From assembly GCF_035989285.1 (NCBI RefSeq), contig NZ_CP108513.1, positions 1,984,001 to 2,048,000 on the forward strand: a stretch of DNA of 64,000 nt. Reading direction: 5' to 3'. Numbering within the stretch: the stretch's first letter is position 1; every line of letters starts with the position of its first letter. The DNA comes from Streptomyces sp. NBC_01235. Its GTDB lineage: Bacteria > Actinomycetota > Actinomycetes > Streptomycetales > Streptomycetaceae. The translations under genes were made by a program, and so were the position numbers. Shown here piece by piece: positions 49,913 through 58,191 of the stretch. Under the pieces are notes generated by a model. It had not been told where the DNA came from. It made no database searches and saw only the letters and a program-made list of their open reading frames with translations.

Positions 49913-50250
49913 CGGCCCGCACGTTCCAGCTCGGCGTCCAGGTCCTCGGCGACCCGGAAGAAGTCCAGGAACCCCGTGGCGGACATGACGAACGAGACCT
50001 CGTCGGAGAGGCCGACCAGGGTGATCTCGGCGTCCAGCTGCTGGGCGTGGCGGTGCACGATGAGGAGGGTGCGCAGGCCGGCACTGGAGATGTACGAGAT
50101 CCCGGTGAGGTCGATCAGGACCACCGAGCCCTGCCCTATGAACGGCAGCAGCTGGGACTGCAGTCCCCCGGAGGTGGTGGAGTTGATCTCGCCCTCCAGG
50201 GCGACGACGGTGGCGCCGGTGCGTTCCTGCGAGCTGACCTTGACAGTCAT
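49909..50250 (-). CDS. Second STAS-domain antagonist
   Basis: 113 residues. STAS domain: TGATVVALEGEINSTTSGGL, then the Ser site in ISYISSAGLRTLLIVHRHAQ. Overlaps both neighbours by four bases: the AGE-like gene upstream and glgX downstream. Having two antagonists and one kinase in the array suggests two inputs into one switch, or competition for the kinase. It differs clearly in sequence from the antagonist at 47444. Confidence 0.9.
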   Translation of the reverse strand: MTVKVSSQERTGATVVALEGEINSTTSGGLQSQLLPFIGQGSVVLIDLTGISYISSAGLRTLLIVHRHAQQLDAEITLVGLSDEVSFVMSATGFLDFFRVAEDLDAELERAGR

Positions 50251-52112
50251 CCCCTCACCTCCGGGCGGGAGTCGGCTTCGAGGCGGACCTTGACCTTGAC
50301 GCGGCCCGAAGTCTCGGGCAGTCGGACGGTCAGGGCCTGCGCGTTGAAATCGGTGTGCTCCGCGCCGTCGATCTCCACGGCCGCGATGCGCACGGCTCCG
50401 GCCGGCAGCAGGTCGGGGGCGACCCGCAGGACGCGGTCCTCGATCAGGGCGGGGTCGGGCTTGAACCAGAAGTCCATCGGCTTGCCGCCCGCGAGCAGGT
50501 TGTTGTAGACGGCTGCCAGGTAGCACAGCTCGGCCGAGTGGTACATCGACATCGAGTGGCTGCCCTTGAGACGCTCCACGCCGAGGAGGTAGGGCAGGCC
50601 GCTGGCCATGGTGTTGAAGTAGACGGCGCCCTCGTCGTGGTCGAGGAAGAACGCGTTGTAGAACGACTGGGCGTCGCGCGCCTCGGTGCGGAAGTCCACC
50701 CGCCCGGTGACGCCGTGCAGGATCAGATAGGCGAGGATCGCCTGCTCCTGCTGCCACCATGCCTTGCGGTCGTGCCAGGCGAAGCGGAACCTCTCCTCGC
50801 CGTCCACCTTGACGCGCTCCACCACGTCGTACCAGCCGCCCCGCTGGCGGTCGCTGCCGACCTCGGGCATGGTCTCGCCGAGCGAGACGGCCGTCTGCAG
50901 GTAGACGTCCTTGGGGCGCAGGGAGTTCATGCGCATCAGGTTCCAGGCGATCTTCAGGTTGTGGCCGACGACCGCGCGGTTCTGCTGCCACCCGTGCGTG
51001 GTGTCGGGCGACCAGTCCTTGTGGAATCGTTCCTGCACGAACGGGCTGTTCTTCAGGTCGGGGAAGCGCTCGACGATCGTGTCGAAGGTGTACTCCAGCA
51101 TGTCGGCGTAACGCTGTTCGCCGGTCGCCAGGTACAGGTTGATCAGGTACGCGGGGGCGTGGTCACCGACCGAGTTCCAGTTCTTCCGCCCTTGGTTGGG
51201 CCCGAGCGAGGAGTGGTGCGGGCTGAGCAGGATCGGGTCGATGTGCGAGAAGTAGCCGCCGTCCTCGGGGTCCAGGTAGAAGCGGTCGAAGAGCCGGATG
51301 GTGGCGTCCGCGTCCGCCTTGATCCGCGGGTCGCCGGTGATCCGGTAGGTCTGAACGGGCCCGGCGAGCGCGTAGATCTGCTCGTAGGCGGGCAGCGCGT
51401 CGTAGTCGTCGGAGAACTCGGACGTGAACAGCTTCGTCTCGACGTCGCCGTCGACCTTGAGGCCGTGGTACCAGTACACGACGTTCTCGTCGGTGTCGAC
51501 GAACCGCATGTGCTCGCGCAGGTACTCGGTGCCGCGCTCGGCGACCTCCAGGTACTCGTCGTCGCCGGTGAGCAGGAAGGCGGAGGCCATGCCGTAGACG
51601 AGCCGCGAGATGGTGTCCGTCTCCTGGACGTGGCTCGCGGTCTTGTCGCCGCCGAGCCGGATCTCGGTGCGGTAGCCGCCGAAGTCGACGGGTCCGTCGC
51701 CGAACTGGGCCTTGCGGTAGAAGCCCGCTATCTCCCTGATCTGCCGGATCCACCAGCCGGCTTCCTCGAAGCGGAAGTCCTCGGGGTCGCGCCCCACGAA
51801 GATCAGCCGCTTGGCCTCGAAGCGCAGCGTCTCGCTGTGGGGGTAGAAGACGCCGTAGGCGAGGACGAAGGCTTCCTGGGTGAGCAGCTCGTCGATGTGG
51901 CTCGTGGCGTCCTGGTACGGCTCACCGAGATTGTGCAGCAGCTCCGCGCTGGGGCCGCCGTCGAGGCTGATGTCGAAGGACCGGCCGTCGGCGGTGACCA
52001 CGGAGAAGACACGGGCCTCGCTGTCGAAGCCGCAGACCCGTCCCGCGACGGTGTCCGAGAAAGTGAAGTCGACGTTCCCGGGACGTCCTGGCATGGCTGA
52101 CGTTGCTGACAT
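50247..52112 (-). CDS. AGE-like (alpha/alpha)6-barrel protein with beta domain
   Basis: 621 residues. The N-terminal 90 residues form a small beta domain (VAGRVCGFDSEARVFSVVTA), and residues 110-530 form an (alpha/alpha)6 toroid with N-acylglucosamine-2-epimerase or glycosidase features (GDKTASHVQETDTISRLVYG, YRITGDPRIKADADATIRLF, HDRKAWWQQEQAILAYLILH). The C-terminal 70 residues look like a beta-sandwich. AGE relatives isomerise sugars; catalytic His residues cannot be assigned safely. The ATG at 52112 is five bases past the DJ-1 stop; a GTG at 52121 would overlap it. Confidence 0.7.
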   Translation of the reverse strand: MSATSAMPGRPGNVDFTFSDTVAGRVCGFDSEARVFSVVTADGRSFDISLDGGPSAELLHNLGEPYQDATSHIDELLTQEAFVLAYGVFYPHSETLRFEAKRLIFVGRDPEDFRFEEAGWWIRQIREIAGFYRKAQFGDGPVDFGGYRTEIRLGGDKTASHVQETDTISRLVYGMASAFLLTGDDEYLEVAERGTEYLREHMRFVDTDENVVYWYHGLKVDGDVETKLFTSEFSDDYDALPAYEQIYALAGPVQTYRITGDPRIKADADATIRLFDRFYLDPEDGGYFSHIDPILLSPHHSSLGPNQGRKNWNSVGDHAPAYLINLYLATGEQRYADMLEYTFDTIVERFPDLKNSPFVQERFHKDWSPDTTHGWQQNRAVVGHNLKIAWNLMRMNSLRPKDVYLQTAVSLGETMPEVGSDRQRGGWYDVVERVKVDGEERFRFAWHDRKAWWQQEQAILAYLILHGVTGRVDFRTEARDAQSFYNAFFLDHDEGAVYFNTMASGLPYLLGVERLKGSHSMSMYHSAELCYLAAVYNNLLAGGKPMDFWFKPDPALIEDRVLRVAPDLLPAGAVRIAAVEIDGAEHTDFNAQALTVRLPETSGRVKVKVRLEADSRPEVRG

Positions 52113-52117
52113 GGCTG

Positions 52118-52717
52118 TCACACCCCTCGCTGTACGAGTTCGTCGATGATGGTCCTGGCGAAGAGATGGCAGTGGTCGCCGGTGCGGGCGGTCACCAGGT
52201 CCCCGTCGACGACGACGTCCTGGTCGACGTAGTTGGCGCCCATGTTCCGGACGTCGCCGAGCAGGTTGTTGTGGCAGACCACCTTGCGTCCGCGTACGAC
52301 GTAGGGGATCGACGAGGCCAGCCACATGCCGTGGCAGATGATCCCCTTGACCACGCCCGACCGGGCGAAGGCCCGGCGCAGCAGGTCCGTGGCGGGCGCG
52401 AGCTGTTCGATGTCCTCGGTGTAGCGCAGCCGGTCGGCGACCATGCCGGACGGCACGATCAGCGCGCTGTACTCGCGCAGCCGCCGGTCGTCCAGGTCCT
52501 CCAGGCTGCGGGTCACCGTCAGCGGGGCCCGGTGCTCGTGGCCGGTGAAGGTGATCGACTTGTTGCCCCACATCCGGGTGACGAAGTCGACCCGGGCGCC
52601 TTCCTCGGCGAACCGACGCTGGTAGTAGGCGATTTCGGGCTCGTAGAAGTCGCTCTCCGCCAGGATCGCGATCTTGTGCCCGCTGAGCACCCCGCCACGG
52701 GACGGTACGTCAGCCAC
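52118..52717 (-). CDS. DJ-1/PfpI-family protein (first copy)
   Basis: 199 residues. DJ-1/PfpI fold with nucleophile Cys in VVKGIICHGMWLASSIPYVV and the conserved Glu in AILAESDFYEPEIAYYQRRF. Family members include glyoxalase III-like, deglycase-like and protease-like proteins that act on reactive carbonyls such as methylglyoxal. GTG start after GGGGGAG. It overlaps the ThDP-enzyme gene by eight bases, so the two should be made together. Confidence 0.87.
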   Translation of the reverse strand: MADVPSRGGVLSGHKIAILAESDFYEPEIAYYQRRFAEEGARVDFVTRMWGNKSITFTGHEHRAPLTVTRSLEDLDDRRLREYSALIVPSGMVADRLRYTEDIEQLAPATDLLRRAFARSGVVKGIICHGMWLASSIPYVVRGRKVVCHNNLLGDVRNMGANYVDQDVVVDGDLVTARTGDHCHLFARTIIDELVQRGV

Positions 52718-54356
52718 GGTCTCCCCCTTCGGTGGTCCGCAGGTCGATGAGGAACGGCTTGTCGTCCGCGAGCATCCGCTTGACCGCGTCGCCGACCTGG
52801 CTGTGGTCGTCGACTTGCAGGGCGTCGACCCCGAATCCGCCGGCGATCTGCGCGAAGCCCAGATCGGGGTGGGAGAGGTCGAACGGCGTCGGGTACGCGT
52901 GCGGGGCCACGTCCCGCTCCCGCCAGTACTGCTCGATGTTGTTGTCGAGCAGCTTGTAGCTGCGGTTGTTGCAGATGACGAACTTGGCGCCGATGCCGTG
53001 CCGTACGGCGGTGTAGAGCGCCTGGAAGGTGTACATGGAGCCGCCGTCGCCGGTGAAGCCGATCACGGTCTTGTCCGGGTGGGCCAGCTTGATCCCCATC
53101 GCCCCGGGGATGCCGACGCCGAGCGAACCGCCGCGCGTCGAGAACCAGTGGCCCGGCCGGCGGCCCGGCAGATGGGCGTTCAGCGCGCCCGAAGCGGTCA
53201 GCGCCTCGTCGAAGATCATCACGTCGTCGGGGACCTGGCCGGCCAGTTCCCGCAGGAAGGCGTTCAGCAGCGACCCGTCGTCCGCCACCTCGGTGGGCCG
53301 CTCACCGCGGCGGGCCTCAAGGCGTTCGAACGCCGCCACCTGGTCGAGTTCGGACAGCTTGCCGACCAGCTGGGCAAAGAGCGCTGCGAGCGTCTCCTTC
53401 GGGTCGGCGACCAGGCCGAGGGTGACCGGGTGGTTCTTGGCTATCTCGTAGTCGTCGAGATCGATGTGGACGATCCTGGCGTCCGGGCGGAACGGGTCAC
53501 CGGTGTCCGGGAAGACCTCCGGGAAGGTGTACGTGCCGACGATGAGGACCACGTCGGCATCCCTGACGGCGGCCGTGCTGACGGCGCCGAACATGTGGCC
53601 GAGGTCCCCGCGGTAGAGCGGGTGGGTGACGTCCAGGTTCACCTCGGAGTAGTTGACGCCGTAGATGTCGGCGCCCAACTGCTCGGCCACCCGCACCAGT
53701 TCCTCCTGGGCACCGGATGCCGAGACGCCGTCGCCCACCAGGACGACCGGCTTCTCGGCACCGGTCAGCAGCCGCGCCGCCTGTGCCACGAGCCCGTCGG
53801 CCGGGGCGCTGCGGGTGCTGGGAGCGGCCGTCGGCACGATCTGCTCGGTGTTGAGAGCGTCGAGCACATCGAGAGGAAGCGCCACGAAGACCGGGCCCAT
53901 CGGGGGCGTCATCGCCATCTTCATCGCCCGGCGCAGCACCCGCAGCACCGAGCGCGGGTCGGTGACCCGTGTCGCGTACTTGGTCACGGGCTTCGCCATG
54001 GCGACCAGATCGGCTGCCATCTGGGCGTCCATGGACTCGTACTGGACGCCCGACTCACCCGCGATCGTCAGGATCGGCGAGTGGCCGCGCCTGGCCTGGT
54101 ACAGCATGCCGATGGCATTGCCGAGGCCGACCCCGCTGTGCAGCTGCAGGAGCGCGGGCCGGCCCGTGGCGCGGGCGTAGCCGTCCGCGATGCCGACCGC
54201 GACGGTCTCCTGCAGGGTCAGGATGTACTGGAGGTCGTCATAGTCCTCCAGCGCGTCCAGGAATCCCTGCTCGACCGTTCCTGGGTTGCCGAACATGAAC
54301 GGAATTCCGTCGGCGATGAACTGCTCGATGATCGCCGCATTGCCCTGCCTGGCCAT
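52710..54356 (-). CDS. ThDP-dependent enzyme, benzoylformate-decarboxylase-like
   Basis: 548 residues with the three-domain ThDP layout: N-terminal Glu in LTLQETVAVGIADGYARATG, a BFD-like His in LQLHSGVGLGNAIGMLYQAR, and the ThDP-Mg site GFTGDGGSMYTFQALYTAV with CNNRSYKLLDNN. Relatives decarboxylate 2-keto acids. The Ser of the BFD start motif is replaced by Thr (NPGTVEQ), so substrate preference probably differs. The ATG follows AAGGT. It is flanked by two DJ-1 genes, hinting at a shared carbonyl substrate or product. Confidence 0.88.
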   Translation of the reverse strand: MARQGNAAIIEQFIADGIPFMFGNPGTVEQGFLDALEDYDDLQYILTLQETVAVGIADGYARATGRPALLQLHSGVGLGNAIGMLYQARRGHSPILTIAGESGVQYESMDAQMAADLVAMAKPVTKYATRVTDPRSVLRVLRRAMKMAMTPPMGPVFVALPLDVLDALNTEQIVPTAAPSTRSAPADGLVAQAARLLTGAEKPVVLVGDGVSASGAQEELVRVAEQLGADIYGVNYSEVNLDVTHPLYRGDLGHMFGAVSTAAVRDADVVLIVGTYTFPEVFPDTGDPFRPDARIVHIDLDDYEIAKNHPVTLGLVADPKETLAALFAQLVGKLSELDQVAAFERLEARRGERPTEVADDGSLLNAFLRELAGQVPDDVMIFDEALTASGALNAHLPGRRPGHWFSTRGGSLGVGIPGAMGIKLAHPDKTVIGFTGDGGSMYTFQALYTAVRHGIGAKFVICNNRSYKLLDNNIEQYWRERDVAPHAYPTPFDLSHPDLGFAQIAGGFGVDALQVDDHSQVGDAVKRMLADDKPFLIDLRTTEGGDRG

Positions 54357-54394
54357 GTCTACCTTCTCTCGATTTCTCAATCGTTGCCGCGTAT

Positions 54395-55231
54395 TTACCA
54401 GCCGAAGCGGCGCAGGCCGTCCTCGAGCACCTCGACGACCTTTTCTCCGGTCAGATAGGAATCCGGCGTCGAACGCCCGGTGATGAACGGGTAGTCCACG
54501 ATCACCGAGGTCTCTTTGCCGAAGTTTCCGATGTAGCGGCCCTCGGGTCCGGTGGCGTCACGCAGGATGTACTCCAGCGGGTACGGCGGCGGGCCGATCA
54601 CGAAGTCGGTGCCGAGGAATCCGGTCCCGTCCTTGTAGTCGTACTCCTTGCAGTGGCCCGTGACGTGCTTGCCCCAGATGATGGACGTGCGGTCCTCCCA
54701 GTCGCGGGCGAAGGCCAGCGGCGCGACGCCGTAGCACTCGGCAGCGATCGGCTTGTCGGCGCGCAGGAAGGCCAGGATGATCTGGTGCACCCGCTCGTTG
54801 TTGGCGAGGTCCACGACCGGGCCCGAACCGCCGACGATGAGCAGGGCGTCGTAGTCGTCGAGCTCCTGCGCCACCACGTCGAGTGCCCGGTGGTAGGCCT
54901 CCAGCTTGCGCAGGTAGTCGTCGTCCGCCGTGTAGGGGCGCTCCGGGATCCAGCTGGAGATGTCGATCGGATCGTTAAGGCGGGTGGAAGCATCGACCTC
55001 CTGGGTGAGCTTCGCGACCTCCTCTGAGGTGACCGAGCGGCCGAGCGGCGGGTCGATGTACTCGGGGTCCATCGACGGCGGCAGCGCGTGCGCGCGCTTC
55101 CCGGTCGGGGTGGCGAACTCCACCTCGTAGCCCCGCTGGTCGAAGTGGTGCAGGGGCCCGACGAGCTCCTCGCCCCAGTAGCCGTACTCCGACAGGATCA
55201 CGAGGATCTTCTTGGCGTTCTTCCTGGGCAC
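54395..55231 (-). CDS. DJ-1/PfpI-family protein (second copy, longer)
   Basis: 278 residues. Hsp31-like branch: KILVILSEYGYWGEELVGPL contains the conserved Glu region, and the nucleophile Cys is in IAAECYGVAPLAFARDWED. An insert between (residues 60-110) resembles the lid of Hsp31-type glyoxalase III enzymes. GTG start after GAAGGAG. With the copy at 52118, it surrounds the ThDP enzyme gene on both sides. Confidence 0.85.
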   Translation of the reverse strand: MPRKNAKKILVILSEYGYWGEELVGPLHHFDQRGYEVEFATPTGKRAHALPPSMDPEYIDPPLGRSVTSEEVAKLTQEVDASTRLNDPIDISSWIPERPYTADDDYLRKLEAYHRALDVVAQELDDYDALLIVGGSGPVVDLANNERVHQIILAFLRADKPIAAECYGVAPLAFARDWEDRTSIIWGKHVTGHCKEYDYKDGTGFLGTDFVIGPPPYPLEYILRDATGPEGRYIGNFGKETSVIVDYPFITGRSTPDSYLTGEKVVEVLEDGLRRFGW

Positions 55232-55317
55232 GCCGGCTCCTTCGGTATTCGGTTCGGGATGGGTGGCCGGGCGCCGCGACGGAAGGGGGCGGCGCCTCAG
55301 CCACCGGATCAGGGGGA

Positions 55318-56022
55318 TCAGCGGGCCTGCGGACCGATGATCCAGTTCTCCCTGGCCGCCAGGGAGAAGACGTACTTCTGGTCGACGATCTCGTCGCGCG
55401 CGGCCTTCACCTGCCCGGTGAAGTAGGGCGAACGCAGCGCTTGCTCAAGGGCGTTGACGTCGTCGAACCACAGCTGCTCGACGCTGTCGAAGGCCGCTTC
55501 GCCGAAGACGTAGGCGCCGTCCACGGTGTGGGCGTGCAGGTAGCGCCGCAGCCCCGGGGTGCCCTTGACGACCGAGGCGTACGCGTCGAGGGTCTGCTTG
55601 CGGTAGTCGTCCAGGGCCAGGCCCGGGCGCCTCTTCTGCAGCACCGTGAGCTTGACCCACTCCTGCCCCCTGGCAAGGGGTGGCCCCGCGACGATCTCGT
55701 GCGCGGTGGTGTCGACGACGATGGTCTGCCAGAACGCGGCCCAGTGGGGCTCGTCGAGCCGGGCCCCCTGCAGGAACTCCTCGGTCTGCAGCGAGGCCAG
55801 CTGCTCCTCGCCGTTGGCCAGGAAGATCTCGGCGATGCCCTGGTGCGGCAGCGCCGGCTCACCGAGGTTGCCCTCGATGTCCACCACCGTGTCGACCATG
55901 TACTTGCGGATCTGCGGAATCTTTGATGCGTACCGCACCGCGTGGACATTTACCCAGTAGTCCTGGAATTCCTGTGCGGTCATGCCCGGCTTGGGCGCCG
56001 CCAGAATGAACTGGTGGATCAT
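55318..56022 (-). CDS. EthD-like protein with two ferredoxin-like domains
   Basis: 234 residues. Two EthD-type domains in tandem: HQFILAAPKPGMTAQEFQDY ... VNVHAVRYASKIPQIRKYMV near the start, then VLQKRRPGLALDDYRKQTLD later. EthD-like proteins assist ether degradation or act in polyketide and aromatic pathways. AAAGGAG precedes the ATG at 56022. It lies upstream of the second DJ-1 gene. Its job in an alpha-glucan array is not clear. Confidence 0.8.
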   Translation of the reverse strand: MIHQFILAAPKPGMTAQEFQDYWVNVHAVRYASKIPQIRKYMVDTVVDIEGNLGEPALPHQGIAEIFLANGEEQLASLQTEEFLQGARLDEPHWAAFWQTIVVDTTAHEIVAGPPLARGQEWVKLTVLQKRRPGLALDDYRKQTLDAYASVVKGTPGLRRYLHAHTVDGAYVFGEAAFDSVEQLWFDDVNALEQALRSPYFTGQVKAARDEIVDQKYVFSLAARENWIIGPQAR

Positions 56023-56049
56023 CGAATTCTCCTTTGGACGGGCTCGTTC

Positions 56050-56079
56050 ATCATGTCCAGCGGTCATCGGTAAAGCCAA
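56050..56079 (-). promoter_or_regulatory. Possible internal promoter before EthD-like gene
   Basis: On the minus strand TTGGCT (complement of 56074-56079) and CATGAT (complement of 56050-56055) are separated by 18 bases. The spacer 56023-56128 is richer in A+T than the surrounding genes. This may allow expression of the EthD/DJ-1/ThDP section apart from the maltokinase section. Confidence 0.3.
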
Positions 56080-56128
56080 AGAAGGAAAATCGACTTTCTG
56101 AACTGTCGCGCCGGTTGCGGTACCGCTG

Positions 56129-56668
56129 TCAGTCCGCCTTCAACTCCGGTGGACAAAGGAAGTAGTTGGCCGCGGAGGCGGCCTGCGCCCCCTCCTGCAC
56201 CGCCGCCGACACCTGGTGGGAATGCGGCGCCGCGATGTCCCCCGCCGCATACACGCCGGGAACCGACGTGTGCTGCTCCGTGTCCACGTCCGCATGGCCC
56301 TGCGCGTTGAGCCGGAGGCCGAGACCGCGGGCCAGGGCCGTCTCCGGGGTGGCACCCTGGAGGGAGAACAGGGCGTCCAGCGGGAGGCGTTCACCGCCCC
56401 GCGTCACGATGGCCGCCAGCCGGCCGCCCGTGCCCACGGCCGCCTTGATGCGGTCGTGCACGATCGGTACACCGGCCGCGGCGAGCCGGCGTCTGAAGCG
56501 CTCACGGATGTCGTCCCTGCGGCTGTTGGTGAGCAGCCGGACCCGTTCCAGCACCCGGCGTCCGTAGCGGGCCAGTTGGAGCGCGGCGGACAGCCCGGCC
56601 GGACCGCCTCCGACCACCGCGACGTCCCTGTCCTTCAGGCCCTTCGCGCCGTCCGCCGGTCGGGTCAT
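56129..56668 (-). pseudogene. Internally deleted thioredoxin-reductase-like protein
   Basis: An uninterrupted 179-codon frame. Residues 10-35 are the FAD-binding start (VAVVGGGPAGLSAALQLARY); it then jumps straight to the late NAD-domain region (ERVRLLTNSRRDDIRERFRR) and finishes with the second FAD motif (VPGVYAAGDIAAPHSHQVS). Normal relatives have about 310-320 residues; the missing part would hold most of the NADPH domain and the CxxC redox centre. No CxxC is left. Either a deletion product or a small FAD-binding leftover. It sits between maltokinase and the EthD-like gene. Confidence 0.7.
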
Positions 56669-56688
56669 GCGTGTCCGCGGCCACCGCG

Positions 56689-58191
56689 TCAGCCCACGAA
56701 CCGGCTGCCGCGCGCGAGCCGGCGCACCGCGGCGAGCGGTATGGGCAGCCACTCGGGCCGGTTGCGGGCCTCGTAGAGCGCCTCGTACACGGCCTTGTCG
56801 GCCTCGAACGCCCTCAGTAGCACCGGGCTCGTGCGCGGGTCCTGGCCACCTGCCGCGGTGTAACCGGCGCAGAAGGCGCGGCGGCTGTGGACGGCCCAGG
56901 CCGAGGCCCGGCGGGTCATGCGCGTGCCGCGAAGATCGCGCGAGGTCGGCCCCCCGGGCGGGGCGCCGAGGATGTCGCCGAGGGCGTGGTGTGCCGCGTA
57001 GTCGAAGGACCGCAGCATGGCGGCGACGTCGCGGACCGCCGGCTGCAGGCGGCGCCGCTCCTCGAAGGGATGCCCCGGCTCGCCCTCGAAGTCGATCAGG
57101 ACCCAGCCGTCCGGGGCCCGCAGCGCCTGTCCCAGATGGAGGTCGCCGTGGATGCGCTGGATCGGCAACGGGTTGCCGCGCCGCACCACTTCGCGCAGAT
57201 CCTGATACGCCGTCTGCAGTCCGCGCGCGTAGGGAGTGAGGTCGGGCACCTCGACGAGCGCGTCGTCGAGCCGGGCCACGAGGGCGTCGGTCAGCTCCAC
57301 GGCTTGGGGCAGGCTCAGCGGGCGGGCCTCCAACTGCTGGGCAAGCGCCAGGTGCACCTGGGCGGTGGCCTGCCCCAGGGAGAACGCGTCGTGCGAGAAG
57401 CCGCCCAGCGGCGCGACGGATTCGCACGCGCCGCGGATGCAGGCCTGCGCCTTGGCCGTGGCGATGCTCCAGCCGTCCCCGCGCGAGGGCACGAACTCCT
57501 GGAGGATGCACAGCGTGGCCGGCTCCGCGCCCTGCCACCCGGCGGTCTGCGCCCAGGCCAGCGGCGCCGCGCTCGGCACGTCGCCGGCCCGCTCCAGTGC
57601 GGCCAGCATCTCCAGCTCGGTGTTGGCACCCGGCATGATGCGGCGCAGCACCTTGAGCATCATCCGGTCGCCGAAGGCCACCGACGTATTGGACTGCTCC
57701 CCGGTGAGCGGCCTGGCCCGCAGTCCGGCCGGGATCACCGCCCCGGGGACGTGGTGGTACCCGAGCGCTCCGCACGGCTTTGCCGCGACGAAGCGCTCCA
57801 GCAGCGCGGACAGCAGCTCGGGATCGGAGCTCGCCTCGTACAGGGTCAGCCACCGCCCGTCCGGCGTGCGGCCGCTGCCGATGACGGCGTCGGCGGGCAC
57901 ACCGGTGTCGGCATCGGCCGGTCCCGGCACGGCGCCGACGAGCAGCTGGTAGCACGCGCCGTCGTCGGTTCGGAACACGGTCTGCAACAGCGCGGGGGTG
58001 CCGGGTACGACGACCTCCGCGAGGAGGGGCCGGACCTCGCGAAGGCGGTGGCCCTTGCCCGCGTACCAGCGCCTGCCGGGCAGCCAGTCCGGCAGGAGCC
58101 GGCACAGCTCGTCTACCATCAGGTCCAGGTCCGCGGCACTCAGCCCGCCGGACCGGCGGGGCGTCACGGTGCGCGGGCCGGTCCCGGTCAT
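56689..58191 (-). CDS. mak: Maltokinase (Pep2/Mak-like)
   Basis: 500 residues. Aminoglycoside-phosphotransferase-like kinase: catalytic loop RIHGDLHLGQALRAPDGW, Mg-binding VLIDFEGEPGHPF, and the N-terminal cap LLPDWLPGRRWYAGKG typical of maltokinases. It phosphorylates maltose to maltose 1-phosphate, the substrate of GlgE. In canonical clusters it is next to or fused to treS, absent here. The ATG overlaps the stop of the IS701-like gene (ATGA), giving tight translational coupling. Confidence 0.92.
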   Translation of the reverse strand: MTGTGPRTVTPRRSGGLSAADLDLMVDELCRLLPDWLPGRRWYAGKGHRLREVRPLLAEVVVPGTPALLQTVFRTDDGACYQLLVGAVPGPADADTGVPADAVIGSGRTPDGRWLTLYEASSDPELLSALLERFVAAKPCGALGYHHVPGAVIPAGLRARPLTGEQSNTSVAFGDRMMLKVLRRIMPGANTELEMLAALERAGDVPSAAPLAWAQTAGWQGAEPATLCILQEFVPSRGDGWSIATAKAQACIRGACESVAPLGGFSHDAFSLGQATAQVHLALAQQLEARPLSLPQAVELTDALVARLDDALVEVPDLTPYARGLQTAYQDLREVVRRGNPLPIQRIHGDLHLGQALRAPDGWVLIDFEGEPGHPFEERRRLQPAVRDVAAMLRSFDYAAHHALGDILGAPPGGPTSRDLRGTRMTRRASAWAVHSRRAFCAGYTAAGGQDPRTSPVLLRAFEADKAVYEALYEARNRPEWLPIPLAAVRRLARGSRFVG

